DNA of 64,000 nt, taken from positions 124,001 to 188,000 of the forward strand of contig CAWKAP010000008.1 of assembly GCA_963847675.1 (NCBI GenBank), read 5' to 3'. The notes under the pieces were generated by a model that was not told where the DNA came from, made no database searches, and saw nothing but the letters and a program-made list of their open reading frames with translations. Every line of letters begins with the position of its first letter. Positions within the stretch are counted from its first letter, which is position 1. Positions 17,085 through 26,064 of this stretch are shown piece after piece. The DNA is from JADJWR01 sp963847675. GTDB lineage: Bacteria; Pseudomonadota; Gammaproteobacteria; Burkholderiales; Burkholderiaceae_F. Made by a program: the position numbers and the translations under genes.

Positions 17085-18179
17085 CTACAGGCTGGCGTTC
17101 AGCGCGTCGATGAACGCATCGTTTTCGGCCGGCGTGCCGACCGTGACGCGCAGGCAGCCGGCCAGCAACGGATGCAGATGCGCGCGGTTCTTGATCAGTA
17201 TGCCGCGTCCCTTCAGCGCCGCAAACACCCGGTCGGCGGCCTGCGAACCGCCGGCAACACGGAAAAGGATGAAATTCGCCGCCGAATCGAACGCGGTCAC
17301 CCCGCCGACCGAACGCAGCCGCGTGAGCAGTCGGTCGCGCTCGGAGCGCAGCAGCGCGGCCTGCTCTTCGAGCAGGGCCGACCTGTCGAGCATGAAGCCG
17401 GCAGCAGCAAGCGTCAGCACGTTGACGTTGTACGGCGGCCGCACCTTGTTGAACTCGCCGATCCACGCCGGGTTACCGCACAGGTAGCCGAGCCGGATGC
17501 CGGCCAGACCCATCTTGGAGAAGGTGCGCAGCACGAGCAGGTTGGGCCGCACCGCAAGCTGCGGCAGCCAGGTGTCCTGCGCGAAGGGCAGGTACGCCTC
17601 GTCGAGCACGACCAGCCCGGGCGCGGCGTCGAGCAAGGCTTGCACGGTGTCGCGGTCGAACAGGTTGCCGGTCGGATTGTTCGGCCAGCTGATGAAAACG
17701 ATCGCCGGCCGGTGCTCGGCGATGGCCGCCAGCAGCGTGTCGCGCTCGAGCGAGAAGTCCGCCGCCAGCGGCACGCCGACGAAGCGGCAGCCGTCAAAGC
17801 GGCTCGACAGGTCGTACATCTCGAAGCTCGGCCATGGCGACAGCACGGTCGCGCCGGGCCTGGCGCAGGCCTGGATCATCAGGTGGATCAGTTCGTCGGA
17901 GCCGTTGCCGAGCAGCAGCGCCATTCCCGCCGGCAAGCCGATCGCGTTCGCCAGTCTTTCCTTGAACGCACGCGGGTCGGAAGGTGGATAGCGGTTCAGC
18001 GGCACCTGCGCCAGGTGCCCGCCCAACTCGCGCGCAACGTCGGGAGGCAGCGAGAACGGGTTTTCCATCGCGTCGAGCTTGGTCAGGCCCGTCGCATCCG
18101 GCACCGCATAGGCGTTGACCGCGCGAACCTCGTCGCGAATCACCGACAGGTCGGGCGCCCGGGGCATCCGGTCGTTCAT
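17085..18179 (-). CDS. hisC: Histidinol-phosphate aminotransferase
   Basis: PLP-dependent aminotransferase converting imidazole acetol phosphate to histidinol phosphate with glutamate. The 364 residues show fold-type I features: AMENPFSLPPDVARELG near the N-terminus, LLGNGSDELIHLMI, the Asn/Asp/Tyr cluster WPNNPTGN and VVLDEAYLPF, and the PLP lysine in RTFSKMGLAGIRLGYL. It overlaps the hisD stop by four bases (ATGA). Confidence 0.96.
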   Translation of the reverse strand: MNDRMPRAPDLSVIRDEVRAVNAYAVPDATGLTKLDAMENPFSLPPDVARELGGHLAQVPLNRYPPSDPRAFKERLANAIGLPAGMALLLGNGSDELIHLMIQACARPGATVLSPWPSFEMYDLSSRFDGCRFVGVPLAADFSLERDTLLAAIAEHRPAIVFISWPNNPTGNLFDRDTVQALLDAAPGLVVLDEAYLPFAQDTWLPQLAVRPNLLVLRTFSKMGLAGIRLGYLCGNPAWIGEFNKVRPPYNVNVLTLAAAGFMLDRSALLEEQAALLRSERDRLLTRLRSVGGVTAFDSAANFILFRVAGGSQAADRVFAALKGRGILIKNRAHLHPLLAGCLRVTVGTPAENDAFIDALNASL

Positions 18180-19475
18180 CGCTCGAACCGGTAGCGCGCG
18201 CTGGCGGCATGCGCCGGCAGCCGCTCGCCGTCGGCCAGTCGCGCCGCCACCTGGCCGAGCGTGCGCGCCCCTTCCGGGGAAACGCCGATCAGGCTGGTGC
18301 GCTTCTGGAAGTCATACACGCCGAGCGGCGACGAGAACCGTGCGGTGCGGCCGGTCGGCAGCACATGGTTCGGGCCGGCGCAGTAGTCACCAAGCGATTC
18401 GCTCGAATGCCGGCCGAGGAAGATCGCGCCGGCGTGGCGGATCTGCGCGGCCCAGCGCTCCGGCTCGTCGGTGGAGATTTCCAGGTGTTCGGGCGCGATC
18501 CGCTCAGCCACCGTACAGGCCTCCGCAAGGCTGGCGGTGAGGATCAGCGCACCGCGGCCGGCAAGGCTCTTCTCGATGATCGTGCGACGCGGCATCGCCG
18601 GCAGCAGCCGCGTGATCGACGCCTGCACACGCTCGATGAAGGCCGCGTCCGGCGTGAGCAGGATGGCCTGCGCCATTTCGTCGTGCTCCGCCTGCGCGAA
18701 CAGGTCCATGGCGATCCAGTCCGGCGACGTCTGCCCATCGCAGATGATCAGGATCTCGCTCGGACCCGCGATCATGTCGATGCCGACGACGCCGAACACG
18801 TGCCGTTTTGCCGCCGCAACGTACGCGTTGCCCGGGCCGACGATCTTGTCCACCGCGGGCACCGTTGCCGTGCCATGCGCCAGCGCCGCCACCGCCTGCG
18901 CACCGCCGATGGCAAACGCACGCGTGACGCCGGCGAGCGCGGCGGCGGCCAGCACCAGCGGATTGCGCGCGCCGTCGGGGGTGGGCGAGACCATCACGAT
19001 CTCGCCGCACGCCCGCCACGCGGGCCGGGATCACGTTCATCAGCACCGACGACGGGTAAGCGGCAAGCCCGCCAGGGACGTACACGCCGACGCTGTCGAG
19101 CGGCGTGACACGCTGGCCGAGCACGGTGCCGTCGTCCTCGCGGACCGACCAGCTTTCGGCACGCTGCTTCTCGTGGAAGACCTGGATGCGCCGCGCCGCC
19201 GCCTCGAGCGCCGCACGGTCCTCGACCGGCAGCGACTCGAGTGCGGCGCGCATCTCGCCTGGGCCGATTTCCAGCGCCGCCACCGACGATGCGCTCATCC
19301 GGTCGAAGCGGTTCGTGTACTCGAGCAGTGCCGCGTCGCCACGGCTGCGCACGTCGTCGACGATCGCCGCCGCGGCGGCGTCGATGCTCCTGTCGGCCGC
19401 GCTGTCGACCGCCACCAACTGCGCGAACGCAGCATCGAAGCCCGGATCTCGCGTCGACAGCACCCTGACTTTCAT
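18176..19475 (-). CDS. hisD: Histidinol dehydrogenase (single-base frameshift)
   Basis: Zinc enzyme that oxidises L-histidinol to histidine in two NAD-dependent steps. The N-terminal third (MKVRVLSTRDPGFDAAF to PLDSVGVYVPGGLAAYPSSV) and the remaining two-thirds (VMVSPTPDGARNP to the end, with DKIVGPGNAYV, AGPSEILIICD, QAEHDEMAQAIL and GPNHVLPTGRTARF) lie in adjacent frames. Removing one G near 19001-19010 (minus strand GTGCGGCGAG to GTGCGCGAG) restores VAGVREIVMVSP and a normal 432-residue enzyme. Start and stop overlap hisG and hisC by ATGA, so the operon structure is intact and a sequencing error is the likely cause. Confidence 0.9.
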
Positions 19476-20110
19476 GCCGTCACCGCCGCTTCCAGCCGCT
19501 CGACGAGCGGCATCAGTTCCTCGCGCTTGGTTTTCAGAGCCGCCTGATTGACGATCAGCCTCGAGCTGATGGCCGCGATCTGCTCGACCTCGACCAGGTT
19601 GTTGGCGCGCAGCGTGCTGCCGCTGGACACCAGGTCGACGATCGCGTCCGCCAGCCCCGCCAGCGGCGCGAGTTCCATCGAGCCGTACAGCTTGATGAGA
19701 TCCACGTGCACGCCTTTGGCCGCGAAGTGCTCGCGGCTGGTCGCCAGATACTTGGTCGCCACCCGCAGCCGTGCGCCGCGCCGCACCGCGGCCGCGTAGT
19801 CGAAACCGGCCGGCACGGCCACGCACAGCCGGCAGCGGGCGATGCCCAGGTCCAGCGGCTGGTACAGGCCGTTGCCGCCGTGTTCGATCAGTACGTCCTT
19901 GCCCGCCACGCCGAGGTCGGCCGCGCCGTACTGCACGTAGGTCGGTACATCGGTGCTGCGCACGACGACGATGCGGACGCCGGCGTCCGTCGTGCCGATG
20001 ATCAGCTTGCGCGATGTCTCCGGATCCTCCAGCGGCGTGACGCCGGCGCGCGCCAGCAGCGGCACCGTCTCGTCGAAGATCCGTCCCTTGGAAAGCGCCA
20101 GTGTGATCAT
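19472..20110 (-). CDS. hisG: ATP phosphoribosyltransferase, short form
   Basis: First, committed step of histidine biosynthesis: condenses ATP and PRPP. The 212 residues from the ATG at 20110 (MITLALSKGRIFDET) match the short form, which lacks the C-terminal regulatory domain and needs HisZ as regulatory subunit; no hisZ is in the window. The PRPP loop is DAIVDLVSSGSTLRANNL. It overlaps hisD by four bases and lies 115 bp after murA. Confidence 0.95.
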   Translation of the reverse strand: MITLALSKGRIFDETVPLLARAGVTPLEDPETSRKLIIGTTDAGVRIVVVRSTDVPTYVQYGAADLGVAGKDVLIEHGGNGLYQPLDLGIARCRLCVAVPAGFDYAAAVRRGARLRVATKYLATSREHFAAKGVHVDLIKLYGSMELAPLAGLADAIVDLVSSGSTLRANNLVEVEQIAAISSRLIVNQAALKTKREELMPLVERLEAAVTA

Positions 20111-20225
20111 CTTCGTTGGCCCGACGGCGGCTACGCCGCCCGCGAAGACGGCAGCGCCCGCGGCGGCCGTGACGGCCACCGCGGTCGAAACCCACGGGCC
20201 GCGCAAGCAGGTGTCGTCTCCATCT

Positions 20226-21476
20226 TCACTTGATCCGTTCAATCTTCGCGCCGAGCGCGGCCAGCCGACGTTCCATGCGATCGTAGCCGCGGTCGAGATG
20301 GTAAATGCGGTCGATGATCGTCTCGCCTTCGGCGAGGAGTCCGGCGATCACGAGGCTCGCGGAAGCGCGCAGGTCGGTGGCCATCACCCGCGCGCCCGAC
20401 AGCTTCGGCACCCCGCGCACGATCGCCGTGTTGCCCTCGATGTCGATCTGGGCGCCGAGCCGCTGCAGTTCGAGCACGTGCATGAAGCGGTTCTCGAAGA
20501 TCGTCTCGGTGATCCGGCCGACACCGTCGGCCACGGCGTCGAGTGCCATGAACTGCGCCTGCATGTCGGTTGGAAAACCGGGGTGCGGCGAAGTGCGCAG
20601 GCTGACCGGACTCGGCCGTCCGTGGGCGCGAACGCGGATCCAGTCCTCGCCGGCATCGACCTGCGCACCCGCCTCACGCAGCTTGTCGAGCACCGCATCG
20701 AGCGTATCGGGCGCGGCGCCCGTCAACCGCACGTCGCCGCCGCAGGCCGCCGCCGCGACCAGAAAGGTGCCGGTCTCGATTCGATCGGGCAGCACGCGAT
20801 GCCTTGCGCCGTGCAGGCGTTCCACGCCTTCGACGACGATGCGGTCGGTCCCCGCGCCGCGCACGCGCGCACCCATCGAATTCAGGCAGCGCGCCAGGTC
20901 GACGACTTCCGGCTCCCGCGCGGCGTTGTCGATCACCGTTTCGCCTTCGGCGAGCGCCGCCGCCATCATCAGGTTCTCGGTACCGGTGACCGTGACCATG
21001 TCGGCCACGATGTGCGCGCCCCTGAGCCGGGCGGCCTCGGCCACGATGTAGCCGTGCTCGATCGCCAGCTGCGCACCCAGCGCCCGCAGCCCCTTGATGT
21101 GCTGATCGACGGGCCGTGCGCCGATGGCGCAACCCCCGGGCAGGCTCACCCTCGCCTGGCCGAAGCGAGCCAGCAGTGGCCCGAGCACCAGGATCGAGGC
21201 CCGCATCGTCTTGACCAGCTCGTACGGCGCTTCAACCGCGCCGATGGCATCGGCCCGCGCGATGACGCTGCTGCCTTCGCGCGACAGCCGCGCGCCCATG
21301 CCGGCCAGCAGCCTGCCCATCGTCGTGACGTCGGCCAGTTGCGGCACGTTGTCCAGCACCAGTTCGTCGCCCGTCAGCAGTGCGGCGGCCAGTATCGGCA
21401 AGGCGGCGTTCTTAGCACCGGCAACCCGGACTTCGCCGATGAGCGGCGCGCCGCCGCTGATCCTCAGCTTGTCCAT
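20226..21476 (-). CDS. murA: UDP-N-acetylglucosamine 1-carboxyvinyltransferase
   Basis: First committed step of peptidoglycan synthesis: transfers enolpyruvate from PEP to UDP-GlcNAc; the fosfomycin target. From MDKLRISGGAPLIGEVRVAG the protein has 416 residues, a normal length. The substrate-binding KNAALPILAAALL and the active-site Cys in LPGGCAIGARPVDQHIKGL are present, so the usual fosfomycin-reactive residue is retained. The C-terminal half has TDMQAQFMAL and DRGYDRMERRLAALGA. In-frame codons upstream of 21476 do not look conserved. It lies 178 bp downstream of the BolA-family gene. Confidence 0.95.
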   Translation of the reverse strand: MDKLRISGGAPLIGEVRVAGAKNAALPILAAALLTGDELVLDNVPQLADVTTMGRLLAGMGARLSREGSSVIARADAIGAVEAPYELVKTMRASILVLGPLLARFGQARVSLPGGCAIGARPVDQHIKGLRALGAQLAIEHGYIVAEAARLRGAHIVADMVTVTGTENLMMAAALAEGETVIDNAAREPEVVDLARCLNSMGARVRGAGTDRIVVEGVERLHGARHRVLPDRIETGTFLVAAAACGGDVRLTGAAPDTLDAVLDKLREAGAQVDAGEDWIRVRAHGRPSPVSLRTSPHPGFPTDMQAQFMALDAVADGVGRITETIFENRFMHVLELQRLGAQIDIEGNTAIVRGVPKLSGARVMATDLRASASLVIAGLLAEGETIIDRIYHLDRGYDRMERRLAALGAKIERIK

Positions 21477-21654
21477 CGGCAGGTCGTCGTTGGCGGCGAA
21501 TGGGATCGCCCGCAGCGGGCGCGTATCGAAGAAGCGAAGGGCATCGGGCATCGGCGGCTCCGTGGGGCGCTGCCCGCACGACGCGGGCAGCCGGAGCGAT
21601 TGATGCCAGCGGCGTGTGAAGCGCACTCGAAGGAACCGTGAAGCGCGGCCGATG

Positions 21655-21900
21655 TCATTGCTGCAGCGCCTGCCATTCGGCCGGGGTGAGCGCCTTGATC
21701 GACAGCGCGTGGACTTCCTCGCGCATGCGCTCGCCGAGGGCGGCGTAGACGAGCTGGTGGCGCTGCACGCGCGACTTGCCCTCGAAGGCGCTCGATACCA
21801 CCAGCGCGTCGAAGTGGCGCCCGTCGCCGTCGACCCGCAGTTCCTCGCAGGCGAGGCCTTCGGCGATGTAGCGGCGCACGTCGTCGGCAGAAGGTTCCAT
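21655..21900 (-). CDS. BolA/IbaG-family protein
   Basis: Small iron-sulfur/monothiol-glutaredoxin-associated protein. The 81 residues from the ATG at 21900 (MEPSADDVRRYIAEGL) show the BolA fold: DGRHFDALVVSSAFEGKSRVQRHQLVYAAL with the conserved helix and turn, then EEVHALSIKALTPAEW. The version next to murA corresponds to IbaG/YrbA of gammaproteobacteria rather than to BolA itself. An upstream in-frame TTG would add two residues. It is 13 bp after the ABC permease. Confidence 0.92.
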   Translation of the reverse strand: MEPSADDVRRYIAEGLACEELRVDGDGRHFDALVVSSAFEGKSRVQRHQLVYAALGERMREEVHALSIKALTPAEWQALQQ

Positions 21901-21913
21901 GCGCAACCCCAGG

Positions 21914-22760
21914 TCAGGAGCGGATCTTGTAGCCGCGCGCCAGCATCGACAGCGCGACGGCCGAGGCGGCTGCCAGCGCGGCCAGCACGATCGCCAGGCT
22001 CAGCCACGGCGAGGCGTCGGACACGGCGAAGAAGCCGTAGCGGAAGCCGTCGATCAGGTAGAAGAAAGGATTCAGGTGCGACACCGCCTGCCAGAACGGC
22101 GGCAGGCCGTGCACCGAGTAGAAGACGCCGGAGAGGAAAGTGGCCGGCATGATGACGAAGTTCTGGAAGGCGGAAAGCTGGTCGAACTTGTCCGAAACGA
22201 TGCCCGCGATCAGGCCGAGAACGCCGAGCAGGCCGGCGCCGGCGAACGCGAAGACGAGGATCCACAGCGGCGCCTTGAATGCCGGCGGCGCGAACCATAC
22301 GGTGACCGCGAACACGCCGGCGCCCACCACCACGCCGCGGGTCACTGCCGCGGCCACGTAGGCAAGGAAGAACTCGCGCGTCGAGATCGGCGGCAGCAGC
22401 ACGAACACCAGGTTGCCGGTGATCTTGCTCTGGATCAGCGAAGACGACGAATTGGCGAAGGCGTTCTGCAGCACCGACATCATGACCAGGCCGGGAATCA
22501 GGAAGGCGGTGTAGCCGACGCCGGGAAAGACCTGCACCCGGTCTTCGAGCACGTGGCCGAACACCAGGAGGTAAAGCGCGCCGGTGAGCACCGGCGCCGC
22601 CCACCGTCTGGAAGCTCACCTTCCAGAAGCGCAGCACCTCCTTGGCCAGCAGCGTGCGAAAGCCCGCAGACCTCGCCGCCGGCCGCGGCGGAGCTTCGCG
22701 CAGCGGCGCACGCGCCTTGCCCTGACGATCCGGGCTTCCGGTAACGCCTGCGCCGCTCAC
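21914..22760 (-). CDS. ABC-2 type transporter permease (single-base frameshift)
   Basis: Membrane partner of the ATPase encoded just upstream. The N-terminal piece (ending FRTLLAKEVLRFWKVSFQTV) is in one frame, and the membrane domain (VLTGALYLLVFGHVLEDRV to the end, six hydrophobic spans, including PPISTREFFLAYVAAAV) is in the next. Removing one G near 22590-22602 (minus strand GGGCGGCGCC to GGGCGCGCC) gives SFQTVGAPVLTGALYLL and 281 residues. The GTG at 22760 overlaps the ATPase stop as GTGA, supporting the start. The substrate is unknown; YadGH-like exporters are the closest recognisable type. Confidence 0.87.
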
Positions 22761-23677
22761 GCCTCGGCCCCCTCCCGGTTGCTCGCCATCAGTTGCATGA
22801 ACACATCTTCGAGGTCGGCGTGGCCGACCTCGACTTCCTCGATGGCCGCGCCGGCCTCGCGACACGCGGCCAGCACGCCTTCGACCTCTGCCGCGCTGGC
22901 CACACGCAGCGTCACGCGGCCGTCACCCTGCTCGCTCGCCTGCGCGCGCAGCGCCGGCGGCAGTTCGCCGCGCAGACGCAGCGACACCTGCACGTCGGCC
23001 AGCCGCTGCAACAGCGCCTGCGTGCGGTCGAGTGCGATCAGGCGGCCGCTCTTGAGCATGCCGATGCGTGCGCACAGCTGCTGCGCCTCCTCGAGATAGT
23101 GGGTGGTGAGCACGATCGTGTGGCCTTCGCGGTTCAGCCTCCGGATGAAGCTCCACAGTCCCTGGCGCAGCTCGACATCGACACCGGCGGTCGGCTCGTC
23201 GAGGATGATCACCGGCGGCCGGTGCACCAGCGCCTGCGCCACCAGCACGCGTCGCTTCATGCCGCCGGACAGCGTGCGCATGTTGGCGTTGGCCTTGGCG
23301 GTGAGATCGAGGTTGGCCATCACCTCGTCGATCCAGTCGTCGTTGTGACGCAGCCCGAAGTAGCCGGACTGGAACTGCAGCGTCTCGCGCACCGTGAAGA
23401 ACGGGTCGAACACCAGTTCCTGGGGCACCACGCCGATCCGGCTGCGCGCCTCGCGGTAGTCGGCGACCACGTCGTGGCCCATGACGGCCGCCCGGCCACT
23501 GCTGGCCCGCGACAGGCCGGCGACGATCGAGATCAGCGTCGTCTTGCCGGCGCCGTTCGGGCCGAGCAGCCCGAAGAACTCGCCCTGCTCGACGCGCAGG
23601 CTGACGCCGTCGAGCGCGACCACGCCTGGGTAGCGCTTGACGAGTTCGGCAACTTCGATGGCGGCGGTCGCGCGCAT
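22757..23677 (-). CDS. ABC exporter ATP-binding protein
   Basis: ATPase of an ABC-2 exporter. The 306 residues carry Walker A GPNGAGKTTLI, the Q-loop region IGVVPQELVFDPFFTV, the signature LSGGMKRRVLVAQAL, Walker B VIILDEPTAGVD and switch His in LTTHYLEEAQ. A C-terminal accessory domain follows. It overlaps the permease by four bases. The ATG at 23677 has no Shine-Dalgarno sequence and stands four bases after the T-stretch of the terminator that ends the mla operon, so a promoter overlapping the hairpin and a leaderless start, or a slightly different start, are possible. Confidence 0.92.
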   Translation of the reverse strand: MRATAAIEVAELVKRYPGVVALDGVSLRVEQGEFFGLLGPNGAGKTTLISIVAGLSRASSGRAAVMGHDVVADYREARSRIGVVPQELVFDPFFTVRETLQFQSGYFGLRHNDDWIDEVMANLDLTAKANANMRTLSGGMKRRVLVAQALVHRPPVIILDEPTAGVDVELRQGLWSFIRRLNREGHTIVLTTHYLEEAQQLCARIGMLKSGRLIALDRTQALLQRLADVQVSLRLRGELPPALRAQASEQGDGRVTLRVASAAEVEGVLAACREAGAAIEEVEVGHADLEDVFMQLMASNREGAEA

Positions 23678-23680
23678 GCA

Positions 23681-23721
23681 GAAACGAAAAGGCCGCCGTC
23701 CCGAGGATCGGAACGGCGGCC
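23681..23721 (-). terminator. Intrinsic terminator of the mla operon
   Basis: On the minus strand GGCCGCCGT (complement of 23713-23721) pairs perfectly with ACGGCGGCC (complement of 23691-23699), with an inner CCG/CGG extension. TTTTCGTTTC follows at 23690-23681. It lies 32 bases after the mlaB stop and is the best intrinsic terminator in the window. Confidence 0.8.
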
Positions 23722-23753
23722 GGCGCATTGTAGAAGCTCCGGCCGCTGCGTCC

Positions 23754-24029
23754 CTAGGCTGCGCGCTGCCCGTCGAGAGCGAGCAGCCGCTCGACGCCGT
23801 ACAACTTCGCCAGGCTGTCGATGTCGGCCGGCACGCTGCTGAAGACAAGCCGCCCGCCGCGTGCAACGGCCTGCCGCTGCCATTCGAGCAGCAGCGCGAT
23901 CGCTGCCGTGTCGACCTCGGTCACCGCGGCGAGATCGACCGTAAAGTCGCCGTTCGCGATCGATGCCAGGCCTTCGAGGAGCACTTCGCCGGCATTGGCG
24001 TTGGTGATCGAGGTTACGGCGACCTTCAT
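23754..24029 (-). CDS. mlaB: MlaB, STAS-domain subunit of the phospholipid ABC transporter
   Basis: Small cytoplasmic STAS protein that binds MlaF and stabilises the MlaFEDB complex. The 91 residues show a STAS fold with FTVDLAAVTEVDTAAIALLLEWQRQA, which includes the conserved VDTAA threonine-bearing loop, and the final GGRLVFSSVPADIDSLAKLYGV. It is last in the operon, 21 bp after mlaC and before the terminator. Confidence 0.9.
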   Translation of the reverse strand: MKVAVTSITNANAGEVLLEGLASIANGDFTVDLAAVTEVDTAAIALLLEWQRQAVARGGRLVFSSVPADIDSLAKLYGVERLLALDGQRAA

Positions 24030-24050
24030 CGTGGGGTGGAAGCCAGTGGT

Positions 24051-24707
24051 TCAGGACGCCTTGCTTTCGAGCGCCCTGTTACGGTCGGCCAGCGACTTGA
24101 TCAGCCCGTCGATGCCGCCGCGGCTGACTTCGCCGGCAAACGTGTTGCGGTAGTTCTCGACCAGCCAGATGCCGAGCACGTTGACGTCGTAGATCTTCCA
24201 TCCGCCGCTGGTCTTCTCCAGCCGGTAGTCGAGCTGGATCGGCTCGCCGCGCGCCGGCACGGCCTGCGTGCGTACGGTCACGTCGGTTTCGGTCGACTCC
24301 GCGCGAAACGGCCGCATCTGCACCTGATAGTCCTTGGCTGCCGACACGGCGCCGGCGTAGGTGCGCACGAGAAGCGTACGAAATTCCCGCGTCAGCGCCT
24401 GACGCTGCTCGGGCGTCGCCTCGCGCCAGCTGCGGCCGACGGCGAGGCGGGTCATCTTCTCGAAGTTCACGTGCGGCAGGATCTTCTCGTCCACCAGCGC
24501 GTTCAGCCGCGAAACGTCCCCCGACTGCAGGCTCGGATCCTTGCGGATCGACGCGAGCACGTCCTCCGACAGCGTCTTGACCAGCACGTCGGGCGTGCCC
24601 AGCGAGGCGTTGGCGCTGCCCTGCGCACGGGCCGCCGGCACCGACGCCACGCCAACGGCGACCAGCACGCCCAGGGCCAATGAAGTGATCAGGGTTCTTT
24701 GACTCAT
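24051..24707 (-). CDS. mlaC: MlaC, periplasmic phospholipid-binding shuttle
   Basis: Soluble carrier between MlaA at the outer membrane and MlaD at the inner membrane. The 218 residues begin with a signal peptide (LITSLALGVLVAVGVASVPAARAQ). The Tol_Tol_Ttg2 fold follows, with LVDEKILPHVNFEKMTRLAVG, RSWREATPEQRQALTREFRTLL and the terminal WKIYDVNVLGIWLVENYRNTF. Gene order places it between mlaA and mlaB. Confidence 0.95.
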   Translation of the reverse strand: MSQRTLITSLALGVLVAVGVASVPAARAQGSANASLGTPDVLVKTLSEDVLASIRKDPSLQSGDVSRLNALVDEKILPHVNFEKMTRLAVGRSWREATPEQRQALTREFRTLLVRTYAGAVSAAKDYQVQMRPFRAESTETDVTVRTQAVPARGEPIQLDYRLEKTSGGWKIYDVNVLGIWLVENYRNTFAGEVSRGGIDGLIKSLADRNRALESKAS

Positions 24708-24754
24708 CGCTGCAGTTTCCTGTTCGAATTGCGTCCGACGGACATCAGCGTTGC

Positions 24755-25564
24755 TTAACGCGCCGGCGCCGGCTTCGGTTGATCCGGCTCGGCGTTGGGC
24801 GCCCTTGCACCGGACTGCGGCGGCTCTTCATCGTCGAAGTCCGGATCGGGCAGCCGCGGCGGATCGCCGTCGTACACGAGGTTGCGCCGCAATTGCAGGA
24901 AGCCATCGCGTACGAACTGGTACTTGTCGAGCGCCGCTGCCTCGAGCACCTTTTCAGCCGGCAGCAGGCTGGCGCGCGCATCGACGAGGCGCACGCCGAC
25001 AAGCGAATTGCGCACCGGAATGTCCTGGATGTACCAGAGCGCGTCGGTGCGGAGGAAGTCGAACAGCCGGCCGAACGTGTCGCGAACGGAACTCGGCCCG
25101 AGCAGGGGCAGCACGAAGTACGGCCCCGGCTGCAGCCCCCAGCGGCCGAGCGTCTGCCCGAAATCCTCGTTGCTCCGCGGCGCGCCTGACTTGGCCGCGA
25201 CGTCGAAACAGCCGAGCAGGCCGACCGTGCTGTTGACCGCGAACCGGCACACGTCGGACATCGCTTCGCTCGGTTTGCCCTGCAAGAGGTTGTTGATCGC
25301 GTTGACCGGCTCGAGGAGATTGAGGAAGCCATTGTTGATGCACACGCGCAGGTCCTGAGGGAGCACGGCCTCGTAGGCCTGCGCAACCGGCTTGAGCAGC
25401 GCGCGGTCGACACGGTCGTTGAAGTCGAACATGTGCCGGTTGTAGACCTCCCACGGGTCGACCGGGTTGGCGCCGGCGCCTGTCGGAATCGACGCGCAGC
25501 CGACCAGGCCGGCCGCCACGATCGCCGCCGCCACAAGGCGGAGATATCCGCCGAACGCTCTCAT
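24755..25564 (-). CDS. mlaA: MlaA (VacJ) outer-membrane phospholipid-trafficking lipoprotein
   Basis: Outer-membrane lipoprotein that removes mislocalised phospholipid from the outer leaflet. From the ATG at 25564 the protein has 269 residues. The lipobox is AAGLVGC-AS near residue 21, followed by DPWEVYNRHMFDFNDRVD, the NNGFLNLLEPVNAINNLLQG segment, RFAVNSTVGLLGCFDVA and GRWGLQPGPYFVLPLLGPSSVRD, all hallmark VacJ motifs. The C-terminal 30 residues are Pro/Asp-rich. Location inside the mla operon, after mlaD, is typical of betaproteobacteria. Confidence 0.95.
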   Translation of the reverse strand: MRAFGGYLRLVAAAIVAAGLVGCASIPTGAGANPVDPWEVYNRHMFDFNDRVDRALLKPVAQAYEAVLPQDLRVCINNGFLNLLEPVNAINNLLQGKPSEAMSDVCRFAVNSTVGLLGCFDVAAKSGAPRSNEDFGQTLGRWGLQPGPYFVLPLLGPSSVRDTFGRLFDFLRTDALWYIQDIPVRNSLVGVRLVDARASLLPAEKVLEAAALDKYQFVRDGFLQLRRNLVYDGDPPRLPDPDFDDEEPPQSGARAPNAEPDQPKPAPAR

Positions 25565-25571
25565 GGCCGTC

Positions 25572-26048
25572 TCATTTCCCGGCTTCGCCGCCACCCTCAG
25601 CGGCGCGGTTGTAGAGCATCTGGCCAATCAGGTTCTCGAGCACCACGGCCGACTGGGTCAACCTGATCGTGTCGCCCGCAGCGAGGTTGTCGTCCTCGCC
25701 GCCGGGATTGAGTCCGACGTACTGGTCGCCGAGCAGTCCGGCGGTCAGGATCGACGCCGACGTGTCCTTGGGAAACGCGAAGCGCTTCTCGAGTTCCATC
25801 GTCACCACACCCTGGAAGGTCTTGCCGTCGAGCGAAATCGACGAGACGCGGCCGACGGTGACGCCCGCGCTCTTCACCGGCGCGCGCGGCTTCAGGCCGC
25901 CGACGTTGTCGAATCGCGCCGTCACCGAGTACGTCTCGCCGACCGTCATCGCCGCCAGGTTGGCCGCCTTCAGCGCCAGATAGCCGATCGCCACGAAGCC
26001 GAGCACGACGAACAGGCCGACCAGCGATTCGATTCCTCTGCGTGTCAT
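25572..26048 (-). CDS. mlaD: MlaD, MCE-domain periplasmic subunit
   Basis: Membrane-anchored hexameric MCE protein that holds phospholipid on the periplasmic side of MlaFE. The 158 residues have an N-terminal anchor (IESLVGLFVVLGFVAIGYLAL), the MCE core VTARFDNVGGLKPRAPVKSAG and GVTVGRVSSISLD, and TAGLLGDQYVGLNPGG. The tail is SAVVLENLIGQMLYN. It is 16 bp after mlaE and seven before mlaA. Confidence 0.96.
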   Translation of the reverse strand: MTRRGIESLVGLFVVLGFVAIGYLALKAANLAAMTVGETYSVTARFDNVGGLKPRAPVKSAGVTVGRVSSISLDGKTFQGVVTMELEKRFAFPKDTSASILTAGLLGDQYVGLNPGGEDDNLAAGDTIRLTQSAVVLENLIGQMLYNRAAEGGGEAGK

Positions 26049-26064
26049 TGTTCTTCCCGTTGTC

